From Sphingobium baderi (GTDB lineage: Bacteria > Pseudomonadota > Alphaproteobacteria > Sphingomonadales > Sphingomonadaceae): 64,000 nucleotides of DNA. The DNA lies in contig NZ_CP013264.1 of NCBI RefSeq assembly GCF_001456115.1, forward strand, positions 1,816,501 to 1,880,500. The letters run 5' to 3'. Shown in pieces: positions 1 to 9,376 of this stretch (the stretch's first letter is position 1; each line of letters starts with the position of its first letter). The notes under the pieces are model-generated. The model saw nothing but the letters and a program-made list of their open reading frames with translations. It was not told the origin of the DNA and did not search any database. The position numbers were made by a program, and so were the translations under genes.

Positions 1-1819
1 GAACCGTGTGTCGGGCACGCTGATCGAGGGCTGGGACGGTCCTGTGGGCACCGGCACGAAGATCGTGTCGCTGGCGCTGTCGGCGCCTGCCTCTATCGGA
101 GCGGGGCTGAACGGCACCGTGACGGTGACAGCGACGCTGCTCGACAATTATGACAGCCACCCCGGCATCAATCTGGATGATCTGGTGGCGCTGGGCAATA
201 TCGGTGTGGTGGCATCCGATCAGGATGGCGACAGCGCCACCGCCACGGTCAACCTGACCGTGTCCGACGATGTTCCGACGTTGATGGTCGATGGCCAGAC
301 GAGTGTTGTGGAAGGGGCGGCGGCGACGGGCACCTGGTCGCAGGTGATCGGCGCGGACCAGCCGGGCGCGAGTACGGTCGTGGTGGTGGGCGCGAACAGC
401 TATGCCATCGGTGCGCCGATCAATACGGGGCTGGGCACGCTGACGGTCAACGCCAATGGGACATGGAGCTTTGTCTCCAGCAACAATCTGGACAATGACC
501 TCAATCCGTCGCTGAGCTTCACGGTGAAGGTGACGGATGCGGACGGCGACGTGGCGCAGGACACGCAGACCATCGCCATTGCCGATGGCGCGGGGCCGGC
601 GGCGGGCGGTCCGCTCACCCTGGCGCTGGACGATCAGAATCTGGCGGACGGGACGACGCCCGGCAACCCTGATTTTGCGTCAGGCACGGTGAGCTTCACG
701 GCCGGATCGGATGCGCTGACGGGCTTTGCCTTTGCGGCGGGGACCGGCGCGCTGGGCGGCGGTCTGACGTGGAACCGTGTGTCGGGCACGCTGATCGAGG
801 GCTGGGACGGTCCTGTGGGCACCGGCACGAAGATCGTGTCGCTGGCGCTGTCGGCGCCTGCCTCTATCGGAGCGGGGCTGAACGGCACCGTGACGGTGAC
901 AGCGACGCTGCTCGACAATTATGACAGCCACCCCGGCATTAATCTGGATGATCTGGTGGCGCTGGGCAATATCGGCGTGGTGGCATCCGATCAGGATGGC
1001 GACAGCGCCACCGCCACGGTCAACCTGACCGTGTCCGACGATGTTCCGACGTTGATGGTCGATGGCCAGACGAGTGTTGTGGAAGGGGCGGCGGCGACGG
1101 GCACCTGGTCGCAGGTGATCGGCGCGGACCAGCCGGGCGCGAGTACGGTCGTGGTGGTGGGCGCGAACAGCTATGCCATCGGTGCGCCGATCAATACGGG
1201 GCTGGGCACGCTGACGGTCAACGCCAATGGGACATGGAGCTTTGTCTCCAGCAACAATCTGGACAATGACCTCAATCCGTCGCTGAGCTTCACGGTGAAG
1301 GTGACGGATGCGGACGGCGACGTGGCGCAGGACACGCAGACCATCGCCATTGCCGATGGCGCGGGGCCGGCGGCGGGCGGTCCGCTCACCCTGGCGCTGG
1401 ACGATCAGAATCTGGCGGACGGGACGACGCCCGGCAACCCTGATTTTGCGTCAGGCACGGTGAGCTTCACGGCCGGATCGGATGCGCTGACGGGCTTTGC
1501 CTTTGCGGCGGGGACCGGCGCGCTGGGCGGCGGTCTGACGTGGAACCGTGTGTCGGGCACGCTGATCGAGGGCTGGGACGGTCCTGTGGGCACCGGCACG
1601 AAGATCGTGTCGCTGGCGCTGTCGGCGCCTGCCTCTATCGGAGCGGGGCTGAACGGCACCGTGACGGTGACAGCGACGCTGCTCGACAATTATGACAGCC
1701 ACCCCGGCATCAATCTGGATGATCTGGTGGCGCTGGGCAATATCGGTGTGGTGGCATCCGATCAGGATGGCGACAGCGCCACCGCCACGGTCAACCTGAC
1801 CGTGTCCGACGATGTTCCG
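1..1819 (+). repeat. 771-bp tandem repeat inside the adhesin gene
   Basis: Bases 1-1819 are periodic with a 771-bp step (257 codons, in frame). The window shows two full units plus 277 bp of a third, after which the sequence changes at gttccg|gtggct. Comparing units by eye, the only differences found are at 169/940/1711 (c/t/c) and 205/976/1747 (t/c/t), both silent (Ile and Gly codons). The array probably continues upstream of the window. Near-identity at DNA level implies recent duplication or ongoing homogenisation. Confidence 0.95.
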
Positions 1820-3976
1820 GTGGCTCTGGCAACTGCGGGCGAAGCGCGCGGCCCTGAACTCATCACTGTCGATAATGTGAATGGCAACTTTGCAACGGGC
1901 CAGTTCTCGATGCACTTCGGGGCCGATGGCGCGTCATCGTCCGGCTTCAATATTACCGGTCCGACAATCGCCGGCGTTCACTACACAGAAACGGATGTAT
2001 TCAATCCCATGACGGGTCAGTTTCTGAGGACTGAACTGCTTGCGGAAGTCGGTGGAGGAGGTACGCCGGGAACGGCCGATGATCTGTTCAAGCTCACGGT
2101 CAATGCAGACGGTTCCTATCGGTTCGACCTGATCAATGCCGAACAGGTGACGACGGAAACGATTTCCTTCGCGTCTCTTGGTGCGGGCGGGCCGGGTTTC
2201 CGGGAATTGGCGGATGATTCTGCAACGACCGGCGTCAATGAAGCGGGGCGGGTTGAGTTCCAGTCGAATGGAACCAACGGTGTCAATGCAAGCACGCCGG
2301 GCTTTGGCGTTGACAACCAGTGGACTGATCCCGGCGAATGGTTTTCCATGGAGTTCCACAACCCAGGAACCGTTGGCAATGATCCCGCATGGGTCAATCC
2401 TGATCTGCTCGACTCCATAACATTCGGTGTTCAGCAGGTTCAGCATGGACCAGTTGATTTCACATGGACGGCGATACGCTATAATTCGAACGGCAGTATA
2501 GCGGCCACGGAAAGCGGTAGCTTTACGGCGAATGCCGCAGGGCAGATCACAGTCGATCCGACGATTCAGTTCAGCGAGTTCCGGATCGAAAATGTAGATA
2601 CGAATGGCGCTGTGCGGTTTTCGACCGCGGTCAGTGTGGGAAGGCTTGTCCTGCCCACGGATCAGAATCTTGCCTTCCAGGTGAATGGAACGGATGGCGA
2701 CGGCGATCCCATGGCACCGATCACTATCGGGGTTTTCGTCGATGCGACGCCATCCCCAATTCCTCCGATAGCCTTCGACCTTGACGGTGATGGACTGGAA
2801 TTCCTGGGTCTGGCTGCTGGTGTGAGTCATGATTACGGCAGCGGGGAAGTGGCCACGGCCTGGGTGGCTTCCGACGACGGGCTGCTGGCTCATGCCACGG
2901 AAGGCGGCTACGATGTGAACTTCGCGGACGATGTTGCTGGCGCGACCAGTGACCTTGAAGGCCTGCGCCTTGCCTATGACAGCAATGGCAACGGCTTGCT
3001 TGACGCGGGCGACGCGGCCTTCAACGAATTCGGCGTGTGGCAGGACGCCAACAGCGATGGAAAGGTCGATGCGGGCGAATATGTCTCGCTGACCGATGCG
3101 GGCATCCAGTCGATCCAGCTCATATCGGACGGGCAGGCCTATACGACCGCCAATGGCGATGTGAAAGTGGTGGGTGAAGCGACCTACACAAAGACGGACG
3201 GAAGCACCGGCGCTGTTGGCGATGTCGTCTTTGCCACCGCGACCAGGGACACCGACAGCAGCAAGATCGCGGCGGCATCGACGGTGGCGTCGGGACTCAA
3301 TCAGGCGCTGATCGCGGCGAGCCTCATCGCGGCGGCCGACCTTAAGCTGGCTCCCGAACATGTTGATCCTCTCGTGCAGCATCAGGACGGGGCACGGGCA
3401 GGTGACGCCGATCAGTTGGCGGCCGCTCAGGGCGGATTCGAAGCGCTCACGCCAATCGCTTCAGCCACCACCTCGCCTTCGGATGCATTGGCTGACGATC
3501 CGCGTGACGGCGCTCAGACACAAGCGGCCGAACGGACGAGTCATGGCGCGGAGGAGGCATCCGTCGATCATGCCGGTCTTGCCGGAGGTGACGGGGCGGC
3601 CACCGCATCGGCTGACAATGCAGGCGGATCGGATCAGTCCGCGCCGCTCGAACATCAGGCGCTGCTGGCGCAACCGATCAACCTGGCGAATTTCGATGGT
3701 GCGGCGGCGATGCTGCCCGCCCATCAAGCCGCGATCGCGGACAATGCCGCGACAGCCGCGCAGGTCGTAACGGAGGCACTGGGCCAAGGCGATGCGCCGA
3801 ATATCGAAGCGCTGCTCGCCGCGCTTCCGGCCGGGCCGCATGCCATTCCGCTCTTCAACGCGGGTGCGGCTGAATTGCTCGACGGCGGGCATCTGGCGGC
3901 GCTCGCGCATGGCGCGGGCGGGGCATTCGACGCCGCGATGGCCATGCACGAGGCGATGGCTGTCGCGCACGGCTGA
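2..3976 (+). CDS. Giant repeat adhesin, type I secretion substrate (5' partial)
   Basis: The open frame runs in from before the window, so only the C-terminal ~1,324 residues are visible. The first ~606 residues are 257-residue units of Ig-like/VCBS-like character, each carrying DGDSATATVNLTVSDD and VTDADGDVAQD motifs, typical of large RTX/LapA-type adhesins. A non-repeated region follows, then a calcium-binding-like segment near 2770-3090 with DLDGDGLE, DSNGNGLLDAGD and DANSDGKVDAGE. The last ~230 residues are Ala-rich. Classic GGxGxD nonapeptide repeats are not visible in this part. The genes downstream (OmpA, TolC, ABC, HlyD, LapG-like protease) fit export through a type I system and surface retention. 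The N-terminal retention module with any LapG cleavage site would lie upstream of the window. The family is clear; ligand and true length are unknown. Confidence 0.85.
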   Translation, partial: NRVSGTLIEGWDGPVGTGTKIVSLALSAPASIGAGLNGTVTVTATLLDNYDSHPGINLDDLVALGNIGVVASDQDGDSATATVNLTVSDDVPTLMVDGQTSVVEGAAATGTWSQVIGADQPGASTVVVVGANSYAIGAPINTGLGTLTVNANGTWSFVSSNNLDNDLNPSLSFTVKVTDADGDVAQDTQTIAIADGAGPAAGGPLTLALDDQNLADGTTPGNPDFASGTVSFTAGSDALTGFAFAAGTGALGGGLTWNRVSGTLIEGWDGPVGTGTKIVSLALSAPASIGAGLNGTVTVTATLLDNYDSHPGINLDDLVALGNIGVVASDQDGDSATATVNLTVSDDVPTLMVDGQTSVVEGAAATGTWSQVIGADQPGASTVVVVGANSYAIGAPINTGLGTLTVNANGTWSFVSSNNLDNDLNPSLSFTVKVTDADGDVAQDTQTIAIADGAGPAAGGPLTLALDDQNLADGTTPGNPDFASGTVSFTAGSDALTGFAFAAGTGALGGGLTWNRVSGTLIEGWDGPVGTGTKIVSLALSAPASIGAGLNGTVTVTATLLDNYDSHPGINLDDLVALGNIGVVASDQDGDSATATVNLTVSDDVPVALATAGEARGPELITVDNVNGNFATGQFSMHFGADGASSSGFNITGPTIAGVHYTETDVFNPMTGQFLRTELLAEVGGGGTPGTADDLFKLTVNADGSYRFDLINAEQVTTETISFASLGAGGPGFRELADDSATTGVNEAGRVEFQSNGTNGVNASTPGFGVDNQWTDPGEWFSMEFHNPGTVGNDPAWVNPDLLDSITFGVQQVQHGPVDFTWTAIRYNSNGSIAATESGSFTANAAGQITVDPTIQFSEFRIENVDTNGAVRFSTAVSVGRLVLPTDQNLAFQVNGTDGDGDPMAPITIGVFVDATPSPIPPIAFDLDGDGLEFLGLAAGVSHDYGSGEVATAWVASDDGLLAHATEGGYDVNFADDVAGATSDLEGLRLAYDSNGNGLLDAGDAAFNEFGVWQDANSDGKVDAGEYVSLTDAGIQSIQLISDGQAYTTANGDVKVVGEATYTKTDGSTGAVGDVVFATATRDTDSSKIAAASTVASGLNQALIAASLIAAADLKLAPEHVDPLVQHQDGARAGDADQLAAAQGGFEALTPIASATTSPSDALADDPRDGAQTQAAERTSHGAEEASVDHAGLAGGDGAATASADNAGGSDQSAPLEHQALLAQPINLANFDGAAAMLPAHQAAIADNAATAAQVVTEALGQGDAPNIEALLAALPAGPHAIPLFNAGAAELLDGGHLAALAHGAGGAFDAAMAMHEAMAVAHG

Positions 3977-4026
3977 CGGAAGGCCGGGAATTACACTGTC
4001 TCGCGGGGAATATGGGGAGAGTAGTT

Positions 4027-4740
4027 ATGCGATATGGGATCGGAATGATCGCATCGGTCAGCGTGGCGGCTGTCATGATGCCTTTGACGGCATGGGCGGC
4101 GCCAGCTTCGCCCTTGCTGCAACTGGATAAATCATCGCTCAAGGGAGAGCTGCAAAGTCGCTATGATATAGCGGTCGCGGCGGTCGGCGATCCGGCGACG
4201 CGCGCGGCGCAGGATAGCCGTTTCACCTGGGCGGTCGAAGGCAAGAATCAGTGCGGCATCGCGCTGGGTTTTCTGAAATCCGGCACGAAGGATGCCGACA
4301 GCATCAACAAGTGCGACGCCTTTGTGGCCCGCCTTTCGGCGGCGCCACCGCCGCCGGCGTCTCCTGCGCCGCCAGCCCCACCCGCGCTGGACTGTGTATC
4401 GGCGCCGGCGGTGTCAATCTTCTTCGACTGGAACCAGGATGTGCCGCTCCCCGAAGGTGCGGATACGATCACCACGCTGGCCCAGTCCGCTGCCCAGTGC
4501 GGTTGGGCGAACCTGACCGTGACGGGCTACACTGACACGTCGGGCACCAACGTTTATAATGACAGCCTGTCCCTGCGCCGTGCGCGCAATGTCGCATCCA
4601 TGCTTGAACAGGCGGGCATACCGGCCGGCTCCATGACCGTGGATGGGCGCGGCGAAACGCTGCTGAAAATCGAAACCCAGGATGGCGTCCGCGAACCGAT
4701 GAACCGTCGGGTCGAAGTGACTGCCGCGACAGCACAATAA
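4027..4740 (+). CDS. OmpA-family outer-membrane/peptidoglycan-binding protein
   Basis: 237 residues. An N-terminal signal peptide (MRYGIGMIASVSVAA..., likely cut after AWA) is followed by a ~80-residue region, a Pro/Ala linker (APPPPASPAPPAPPA) and a C-terminal OmpA-like domain. The domain shows ISFFDW-like entry (SIFFDWNQD), TGYTDTSGT and SLSLRRARNVASML, the motifs that bind peptidoglycan diaminopimelate. The start at 4027 is chosen over the in-frame ATG at 4012 because GGGGAGA at 4014-4020 sits 6 bases before 4027. It lies 50 bp after the adhesin and 16 bp before the TolC gene, so it is probably co-transcribed. Its role may be to anchor or stabilise the secretion apparatus at the cell wall; that is inference. 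Confidence 0.88.
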   Translation: MRYGIGMIASVSVAAVMMPLTAWAAPASPLLQLDKSSLKGELQSRYDIAVAAVGDPATRAAQDSRFTWAVEGKNQCGIALGFLKSGTKDADSINKCDAFVARLSAAPPPPASPAPPAPPALDCVSAPAVSIFFDWNQDVPLPEGADTITTLAQSAAQCGWANLTVTGYTDTSGTNVYNDSLSLRRARNVASMLEQAGIPAGSMTVDGRGETLLKIETQDGVREPMNRRVEVTAATAQ

Positions 4741-4756
4741 ACAAGGGGTGGAGAAA

Positions 4757-6145
4757 ATGACCATTAAGACATGCGGCAGCCTGATTGCTCTTGGTATCGC
4801 GGCGATGAGCGGAGCGGCCTGGTCCCAGACGACGGACCTCAAAAGCGCAATCGAAACAGCGATCGACAGTCATCCTGAGATCAATCAGGCCATCCAGAAC
4901 AAGGAAGCGATCGAATTTGAGCGCGAGCAGGCACAGGGCCTGTTCCTGCCGCGCATCAGCGTCGAAGGGTCGGCGGGCGTCCGCCGCCTGGAAAACCGCA
5001 CGCGCCGTTCGCTGAACCTTGATGACCAGACGCTCTATCCGCTGGAAGCCAACGGAGTCATTGAACAGACCGTGTTCGATTCCGGCTATCGCAGCGCGGA
5101 AAAGCGGCGGCAGGCGGCGCGCACGGACGGCGCGGCCCTGCGTGTCGGAGAACGGGCGCAGTTCGTGGCGCTGAATGTCACGCGCCAATATCTCGACTAT
5201 ATGCTCCAGCAGCGGATCGTCGCCGCTTCGGAAGATAATATCGCCTTTCACCGGAAGCTGCTGGGCGACCTGAACGAAGGCGTTTCGCGCGGTTCCATCA
5301 GCATCGCCGATCAGCAGCAGGCCGAGGAACGGCTTCAGTCGGCACTGGTGCGAAAGAGCGAGGCGGAACAGGATATGGTCAATGCCGCCATTTCCTTCCG
5401 CACCCTGACCGGCCTGTCCATCGATCAGGTGGCGATGCCGGATTCCGTGACAGCCGCCGTGCCGCCGACGCTGGACGAAGCCATCGCATCTGCCCGCACC
5501 GAAAATCCGCTGATCCGTGAAGCGGAGGCGGACATTCAGGCTGCCCATGCCGTCGTGGATGAAGCGAAAGCGGAACTCGGGCCGACGGTAACACTGGAAG
5601 GCCGCGGCCGGGTCGGTCAGGATGTGGACGGTTTCCGCGGCAACACCAATGATGTGCAAGGCCGGGTGGTCCTGCGCTGGCAGCTCTATAATGGCGGTAT
5701 CAATCGCGCCAAGGTGCAGGAAATGAACCGGCGGGCCAGCGAAGCGCGCTTCCGCCTTAGCCAGCGCCAGCGCGAGGCGGAAGATGATGTCCGCACCGCC
5801 TGGAACCGCTGGGATACGGAAAAGAAGCGGCTGGTGGACCTGCAGCGGCAGGGCACGGTGTCCGACGCGCTGTTGGTGTCCTATCGGGAACAGTTCAATG
5901 TGGGGCGGCGGTCGTTGCTCGACGTGCTGGATTCCCAGAACACTCGCTTCAATACGCAGGTGCGGTCTGAAACGGCTCGTTTTTCCGAGATATTCGCGCA
6001 ATATCAAATTCTTGCAGCATCCAATAAACTTTTGGACGCTCTGGGATTGGCGGCGCCTACGGGCGCGGATGCCTATGCGCGCAAGAAATATCATGTGCCC
6101 GACCTGCCCCCTGCCGAATTGCAGAGACGCCGTTATCCGGGCTGA
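4757..6145 (+). CDS. TolC-family outer-membrane efflux/secretion channel
   Basis: 462 residues, the usual length for TolC-like proteins of type I secretion systems. It has a signal peptide (MTIKTCGSLIALGIAAMSGA, cut near WSQ), then two internally similar halves rich in heptad-like helices: LKSAIETAIDSHPEINQA opening the first, TLDEAIASARTENPLIREA the second. VVLRWQLYNGG and RRSLLDVLDSQNTRFNTQ are typical TolC features. ATG at 4757 is preferred to GTG at 4748 because GGGGTGGAG precedes it. It would form the outer-membrane exit of the type I apparatus with the ABC and HlyD proteins downstream. Its genetic linkage makes the adhesin the obvious substrate. Confidence 0.93.
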   Translation: MTIKTCGSLIALGIAAMSGAAWSQTTDLKSAIETAIDSHPEINQAIQNKEAIEFEREQAQGLFLPRISVEGSAGVRRLENRTRRSLNLDDQTLYPLEANGVIEQTVFDSGYRSAEKRRQAARTDGAALRVGERAQFVALNVTRQYLDYMLQQRIVAASEDNIAFHRKLLGDLNEGVSRGSISIADQQQAEERLQSALVRKSEAEQDMVNAAISFRTLTGLSIDQVAMPDSVTAAVPPTLDEAIASARTENPLIREAEADIQAAHAVVDEAKAELGPTVTLEGRGRVGQDVDGFRGNTNDVQGRVVLRWQLYNGGINRAKVQEMNRRASEARFRLSQRQREAEDDVRTAWNRWDTEKKRLVDLQRQGTVSDALLVSYREQFNVGRRSLLDVLDSQNTRFNTQVRSETARFSEIFAQYQILAASNKLLDALGLAAPTGADAYARKKYHVPDLPPAELQRRRYPG

Positions 6146-6182
6146 GTTCATACAGGGGCGCGAAAGCGCCGCGGGGTAGAAA

Positions 6183-8354
6183 ATGTTGAAACGAAGCCGT
6201 GTGAGCGGTCTGGCCGAATGGCTGGGCGATGCGCTGACGTCTGATGACGAACTGGTCGAATGTATCGCCGATGTGGCGCGGCATTTCGACCGTTCGCCTG
6301 CCATCATCGGCCTGCGGGCGGGACTTGCGCTCGATGAGAGGGGACGCCTGCCCTTTCATCAGGCGGAGGCCGCGCTCGATCAGGTCGGGTTGCTGACCGA
6401 TCATGTGCGGGGACGGCTGGACAAATGGCGGGCGCATGATCTGCCCGCCATCCTGCCACTGACAGAGGGGCGCTATCTGCTGCTCATGGATGTGCAGGGT
6501 GGTGATGCGCTGGTGCATCTGCCTGGCATGGACGAACCGATCTGGGTGGCATCGGACCAGCTCGCCCACCGTTTCACGGGCGAAGCTCTGGTCGTCATGG
6601 CCGATCATGGGCGCGAGCGCGCCGAGGAACGGCCGTGGGATGAACGGGTGCGCCAGCACTGGTTCTGGCGGGAAGTGTGGCGTGTGCGCGGTTCCTTCCT
6701 CTACGTCATGCTGGCGGCGACGATCATCAACCTGCTGGCTTTCGCGCTGCCGCTTTTCACGATGAACGTCTATGACCGGATCATCCCCAACAAGGCGGCG
6801 GCGAGTCTGTGGGTGCTGGGTGTCGGCGTGCTGCTCGCCTTCATGCTGGATTTCGCGCTTCGCCTGGCACGCGCGCGGCTGGTCGATGAAGCGGGGCGGC
6901 AGATTGATGAACGACTGTCGCAGCGCCTCTTTGAAAGGGTGTTGAATGTCCCGCTCACCAACCGGGCTGGCAGCACCGGCGCTTTGGCGCGGCGCGTGTC
7001 GGAATTCGAACTGGTGCGGGAATTCTTTGCCTCGACCACAGTCGTCCTGATCGTGGACGTAGCATTCCTTGCTGTCTTTGTGGGGCTGATCGCCCTGCTG
7101 GGCGGTTGGCTCGCGATGGTGCCGGTTGTGATGATGGGGATCATGGCGACGGCGGGCTATTTCCTTCAGCGCTCGATGGGGCGCCTGTCGCGTGACGCCC
7201 AGGCCGACGCCAGTCTGCAAAGCTCCACCCTGGTTGAAGCCATTGGCGGCATCGAAACGCTGAAGGCCTGCCGGGCCGAGGGGCGGATGTTGGACCGCTG
7301 GCGGCGCTATGCACGGATGAGCGCCGTGACGCAGGAGAAACTGCGTCGTTTGAGCGCGACCTCCGTAACCCTGGCCGCGCTGTGCCAGCAGGTGACGAGC
7401 ATCGCCTTGGTGATCGGAGGCTTCTACATGTTCGCGGCAGGCGACATCACGATGGGCGCGATCATCGCCATCGTGATGCTGGCCGGGCGGTCGCTCGCTC
7501 CGGTCGGGCAGTTGGCCTTCGTGATCGTACGGGCGCGGCAGGCGATGACCACGCTCGATAGCCTGCAAACGCTGATCGACCAGCCTGACGAACGGCTTGA
7601 TGGTGCGCGCGGCATCATTCCGAAATTCCGCAAAGGGGCGATAACCGCGCAGGATATGGCTTTCGCCTATCCGGGAGCAAGCCAGCCGAGCCTGAGGGGT
7701 ATCAATCTGCATATCGAACCGGGCGAGCGGATCGGCATCATCGGCCGGGTCGCGTCGGGCAAGTCGACGCTGGGCCGGGTGTTGTGCGGGCTTTATCCGC
7801 CCAGCGACGGACTGATGCTGGTGGATGATATCGACAGCCGCCAATATCACCCACACGAACTGCGCTCCGCCTTCCGCTATGTCGGGCAGGATGCGGAACT
7901 GTTCAGTGGATCGATTCGCGAAAATCTGATGCTTGGCGCGCATCAGGCGGACGATGAACGGTTGCTGAAGGCGTTGGAGCGTTCGGGTGCGGGGCGTTTC
8001 TTCGGCCGGGATGCCGCGGGGTTTGATCTGCATATCGGGGAACGCGGCAGCCGCCTGTCCGGCGGGCAGCGCAGCTTCCTGGTGCTGGCACGCGCGCTAG
8101 TTGACCCGTGCCATTTGCTGTTTCTGGATGAACCGACCGGCGCGATGGATCAGCAAACCGAGACGCTCTTCATCGATCATCTCGAAAAGGCGTTGCAGCC
8201 GGATCAAACCCTGATCGTGTCGACCCACCGGCATGGGTTGCTCAATCTGGTCGACCGTGTTCTGGTAATTGATCAGGGTATGGTGGTGGCCGATGGCCCG
8301 CGAGACCGCATCATCGGGCAGCTTCAGGATCTTTCCAAGGGAAAGATGCAATGA
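6183..8354 (+). CDS. Type I secretion ABC transporter/permease (LapB/PrtD-like)
   Basis: 723 residues in the standard order of RTX exporters: an N-terminal C39-peptidase-like domain (~1-150), a six-helix ABC transmembrane domain (~170-440), and an ATPase domain. Visible ATPase motifs are Walker A GRVASGKST (~521), signature LSGGQRS (~625), Walker B LLFLDEPTGAMD (~643) and the switch His in STHRHG. I see no catalytic Cys in the peptidase-like domain, so it is probably a substrate-binding C39-like domain, as in LapB/HlyB, and not an active leader peptidase. It shares ATGA (8351-8354) with the next gene, which suggests translational coupling. It powers export of the adhesin across the inner membrane. 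Confidence 0.95.
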   Translation: MLKRSRVSGLAEWLGDALTSDDELVECIADVARHFDRSPAIIGLRAGLALDERGRLPFHQAEAALDQVGLLTDHVRGRLDKWRAHDLPAILPLTEGRYLLLMDVQGGDALVHLPGMDEPIWVASDQLAHRFTGEALVVMADHGRERAEERPWDERVRQHWFWREVWRVRGSFLYVMLAATIINLLAFALPLFTMNVYDRIIPNKAAASLWVLGVGVLLAFMLDFALRLARARLVDEAGRQIDERLSQRLFERVLNVPLTNRAGSTGALARRVSEFELVREFFASTTVVLIVDVAFLAVFVGLIALLGGWLAMVPVVMMGIMATAGYFLQRSMGRLSRDAQADASLQSSTLVEAIGGIETLKACRAEGRMLDRWRRYARMSAVTQEKLRRLSATSVTLAALCQQVTSIALVIGGFYMFAAGDITMGAIIAIVMLAGRSLAPVGQLAFVIVRARQAMTTLDSLQTLIDQPDERLDGARGIIPKFRKGAITAQDMAFAYPGASQPSLRGINLHIEPGERIGIIGRVASGKSTLGRVLCGLYPPSDGLMLVDDIDSRQYHPHELRSAFRYVGQDAELFSGSIRENLMLGAHQADDERLLKALERSGAGRFFGRDAAGFDLHIGERGSRLSGGQRSFLVLARALVDPCHLLFLDEPTGAMDQQTETLFIDHLEKALQPDQTLIVSTHRHGLLNLVDRVLVIDQGMVVADGPRDRIIGQLQDLSKGKMQ

Positions 8355-9376
8355 GCAGGGTAGGTTCACGCCCGCTGTTCCGCAGCGCCTTGCTGGCGGC
8401 TCCGGCGGCGGCACTGGCCGCTATGGCCGCCCTGTGGAACTTCGGCCCGGAAAGGGCGGCGGAGCCGGGCATTGCGGTTAGCATTGCGCCATCCGGGCGC
8501 ATCATACCTCGTCAATATGCGGCGTTGGTCCAACTGACTGAAGAGGCCGAAGTTGCCGAGGGGGTGGAGGGCGATGCGGCGCGGCAGGAAAACAGCCGTC
8601 TTCGCTTCGCCAGCGACGCCATCCGCCCGGCGGCGTCCTTTCGGGTGGCGACCGGTGCGGAAGCGGACCATGAACGTGCGCTGCAATGCCTGACGCAAGC
8701 CATTTATTATGAAGCAGCGCGGGAGCCGGAGGACGGGCAGCGAGCGGTGGCGCAGGTCGTGTTGAACCGCGTGCGGCATCCCGCCTTCGCCAAGACGGTG
8801 TGTGGCGTCGTTTATGAACGGTTCGACGCTGCGGTGTGCCAATTCAGCTTCGTTTGCGACGGAGCGCTGGCGAGGCGGCCCTTACCCGATTTGTGGGAAA
8901 AGGCGCGCCGCATCGCCGCGCAGGCGTTGGCTGGCAAGGTTTATCCGGGCGTGGGTACCGCGACCCACTATCATGCCGATTATGTGTTTCCGCGCTGGGC
9001 GCCGCACCTTGCCAAGATCGCGCAGATCGGGGCGCACATCTTCTATCGCTGGCCGGGCGGCTGGGGTTTGCCCCGTGCTTTTACCGGCCATTATGCGGGC
9101 GGCGAGCATATACCGGTTTTAGACCCGGCGCGCTTTGCAAAGCTTGCGGAGCCGCAGATCGACTATCCGTCGGTCGCTGCCCTGCCCGAACGGCGCGCGG
9201 CGAACGATCTGGGCGGGCGGCTCGATCCCAGCAAGGGATGGAAACTTTCCATTCCCGACCCTTCGCAGACGCGTGGCTCTCTCGACACCATGCTTGCCCA
9301 ACAGGGCAGCGGTGCGCCTGCTGGCCGGACTATGGCGCTGGCCGACGGACAAGGACAAAAAGGGGTGAACCCATGA
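8351..9376 (+). CDS. SleB/CwlJ-type cell-wall hydrolase embedded in secretion operon
   Basis: 341 residues. An N-terminal hydrophobic anchor or signal (~8-30) is followed by ~75 residues without clear features, then a Hydrolase_2 (SleB) domain at ~105-230. The domain shows ERALQCLTQAIYYEAAREP with the likely catalytic Glu121, then GQRAVAQVVLNRVRHPAF and CQFSFVCDG, and ends with ATHYHADYV and WA..L..IAQIGAHIFY. Family members cleave peptidoglycan as lytic transglycosylases. Its 4-bp ATGA overlaps with the ABC gene before and the HlyD gene after tie it tightly into the operon. It may open the wall for assembly of the secretion channel; this is inference. The C-terminal ~100 residues are not assigned. 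Confidence 0.9.
   Translation: MSRVGSRPLFRSALLAAPAAALAAMAALWNFGPERAAEPGIAVSIAPSGRIIPRQYAALVQLTEEAEVAEGVEGDAARQENSRLRFASDAIRPAASFRVATGAEADHERALQCLTQAIYYEAAREPEDGQRAVAQVVLNRVRHPAFAKTVCGVVYERFDAAVCQFSFVCDGALARRPLPDLWEKARRIAAQALAGKVYPGVGTATHYHADYVFPRWAPHLAKIAQIGAHIFYRWPGGWGLPRAFTGHYAGGEHIPVLDPARFAKLAEPQIDYPSVAALPERRAANDLGGRLDPSKGWKLSIPDPSQTRGSLDTMLAQQGSGAPAGRTMALADGQGQKGVNP

Noticed and set aside
1..1819. CRISPR array
   Set aside because: Repeat units are 771 bp, in frame and coding, with no short repeat-spacer pattern.
2769..3100. RTX nonapeptide repeats
   Set aside because: The Asp/Gly-rich motifs are EF-hand-like and single; no tandem GGxGxDxxx units are present.
4469..6307. 612-codon open frame on the minus strand
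   Set aside because: Antisense to the TolC and OmpA genes; no domain seen.
6057..8033. 658-codon open frame on the minus strand
   Set aside because: It lies opposite the ABC transporter gene, has no recognisable domain and is rich in His/Arg/Gln as expected for an antisense frame of GC-rich coding DNA.
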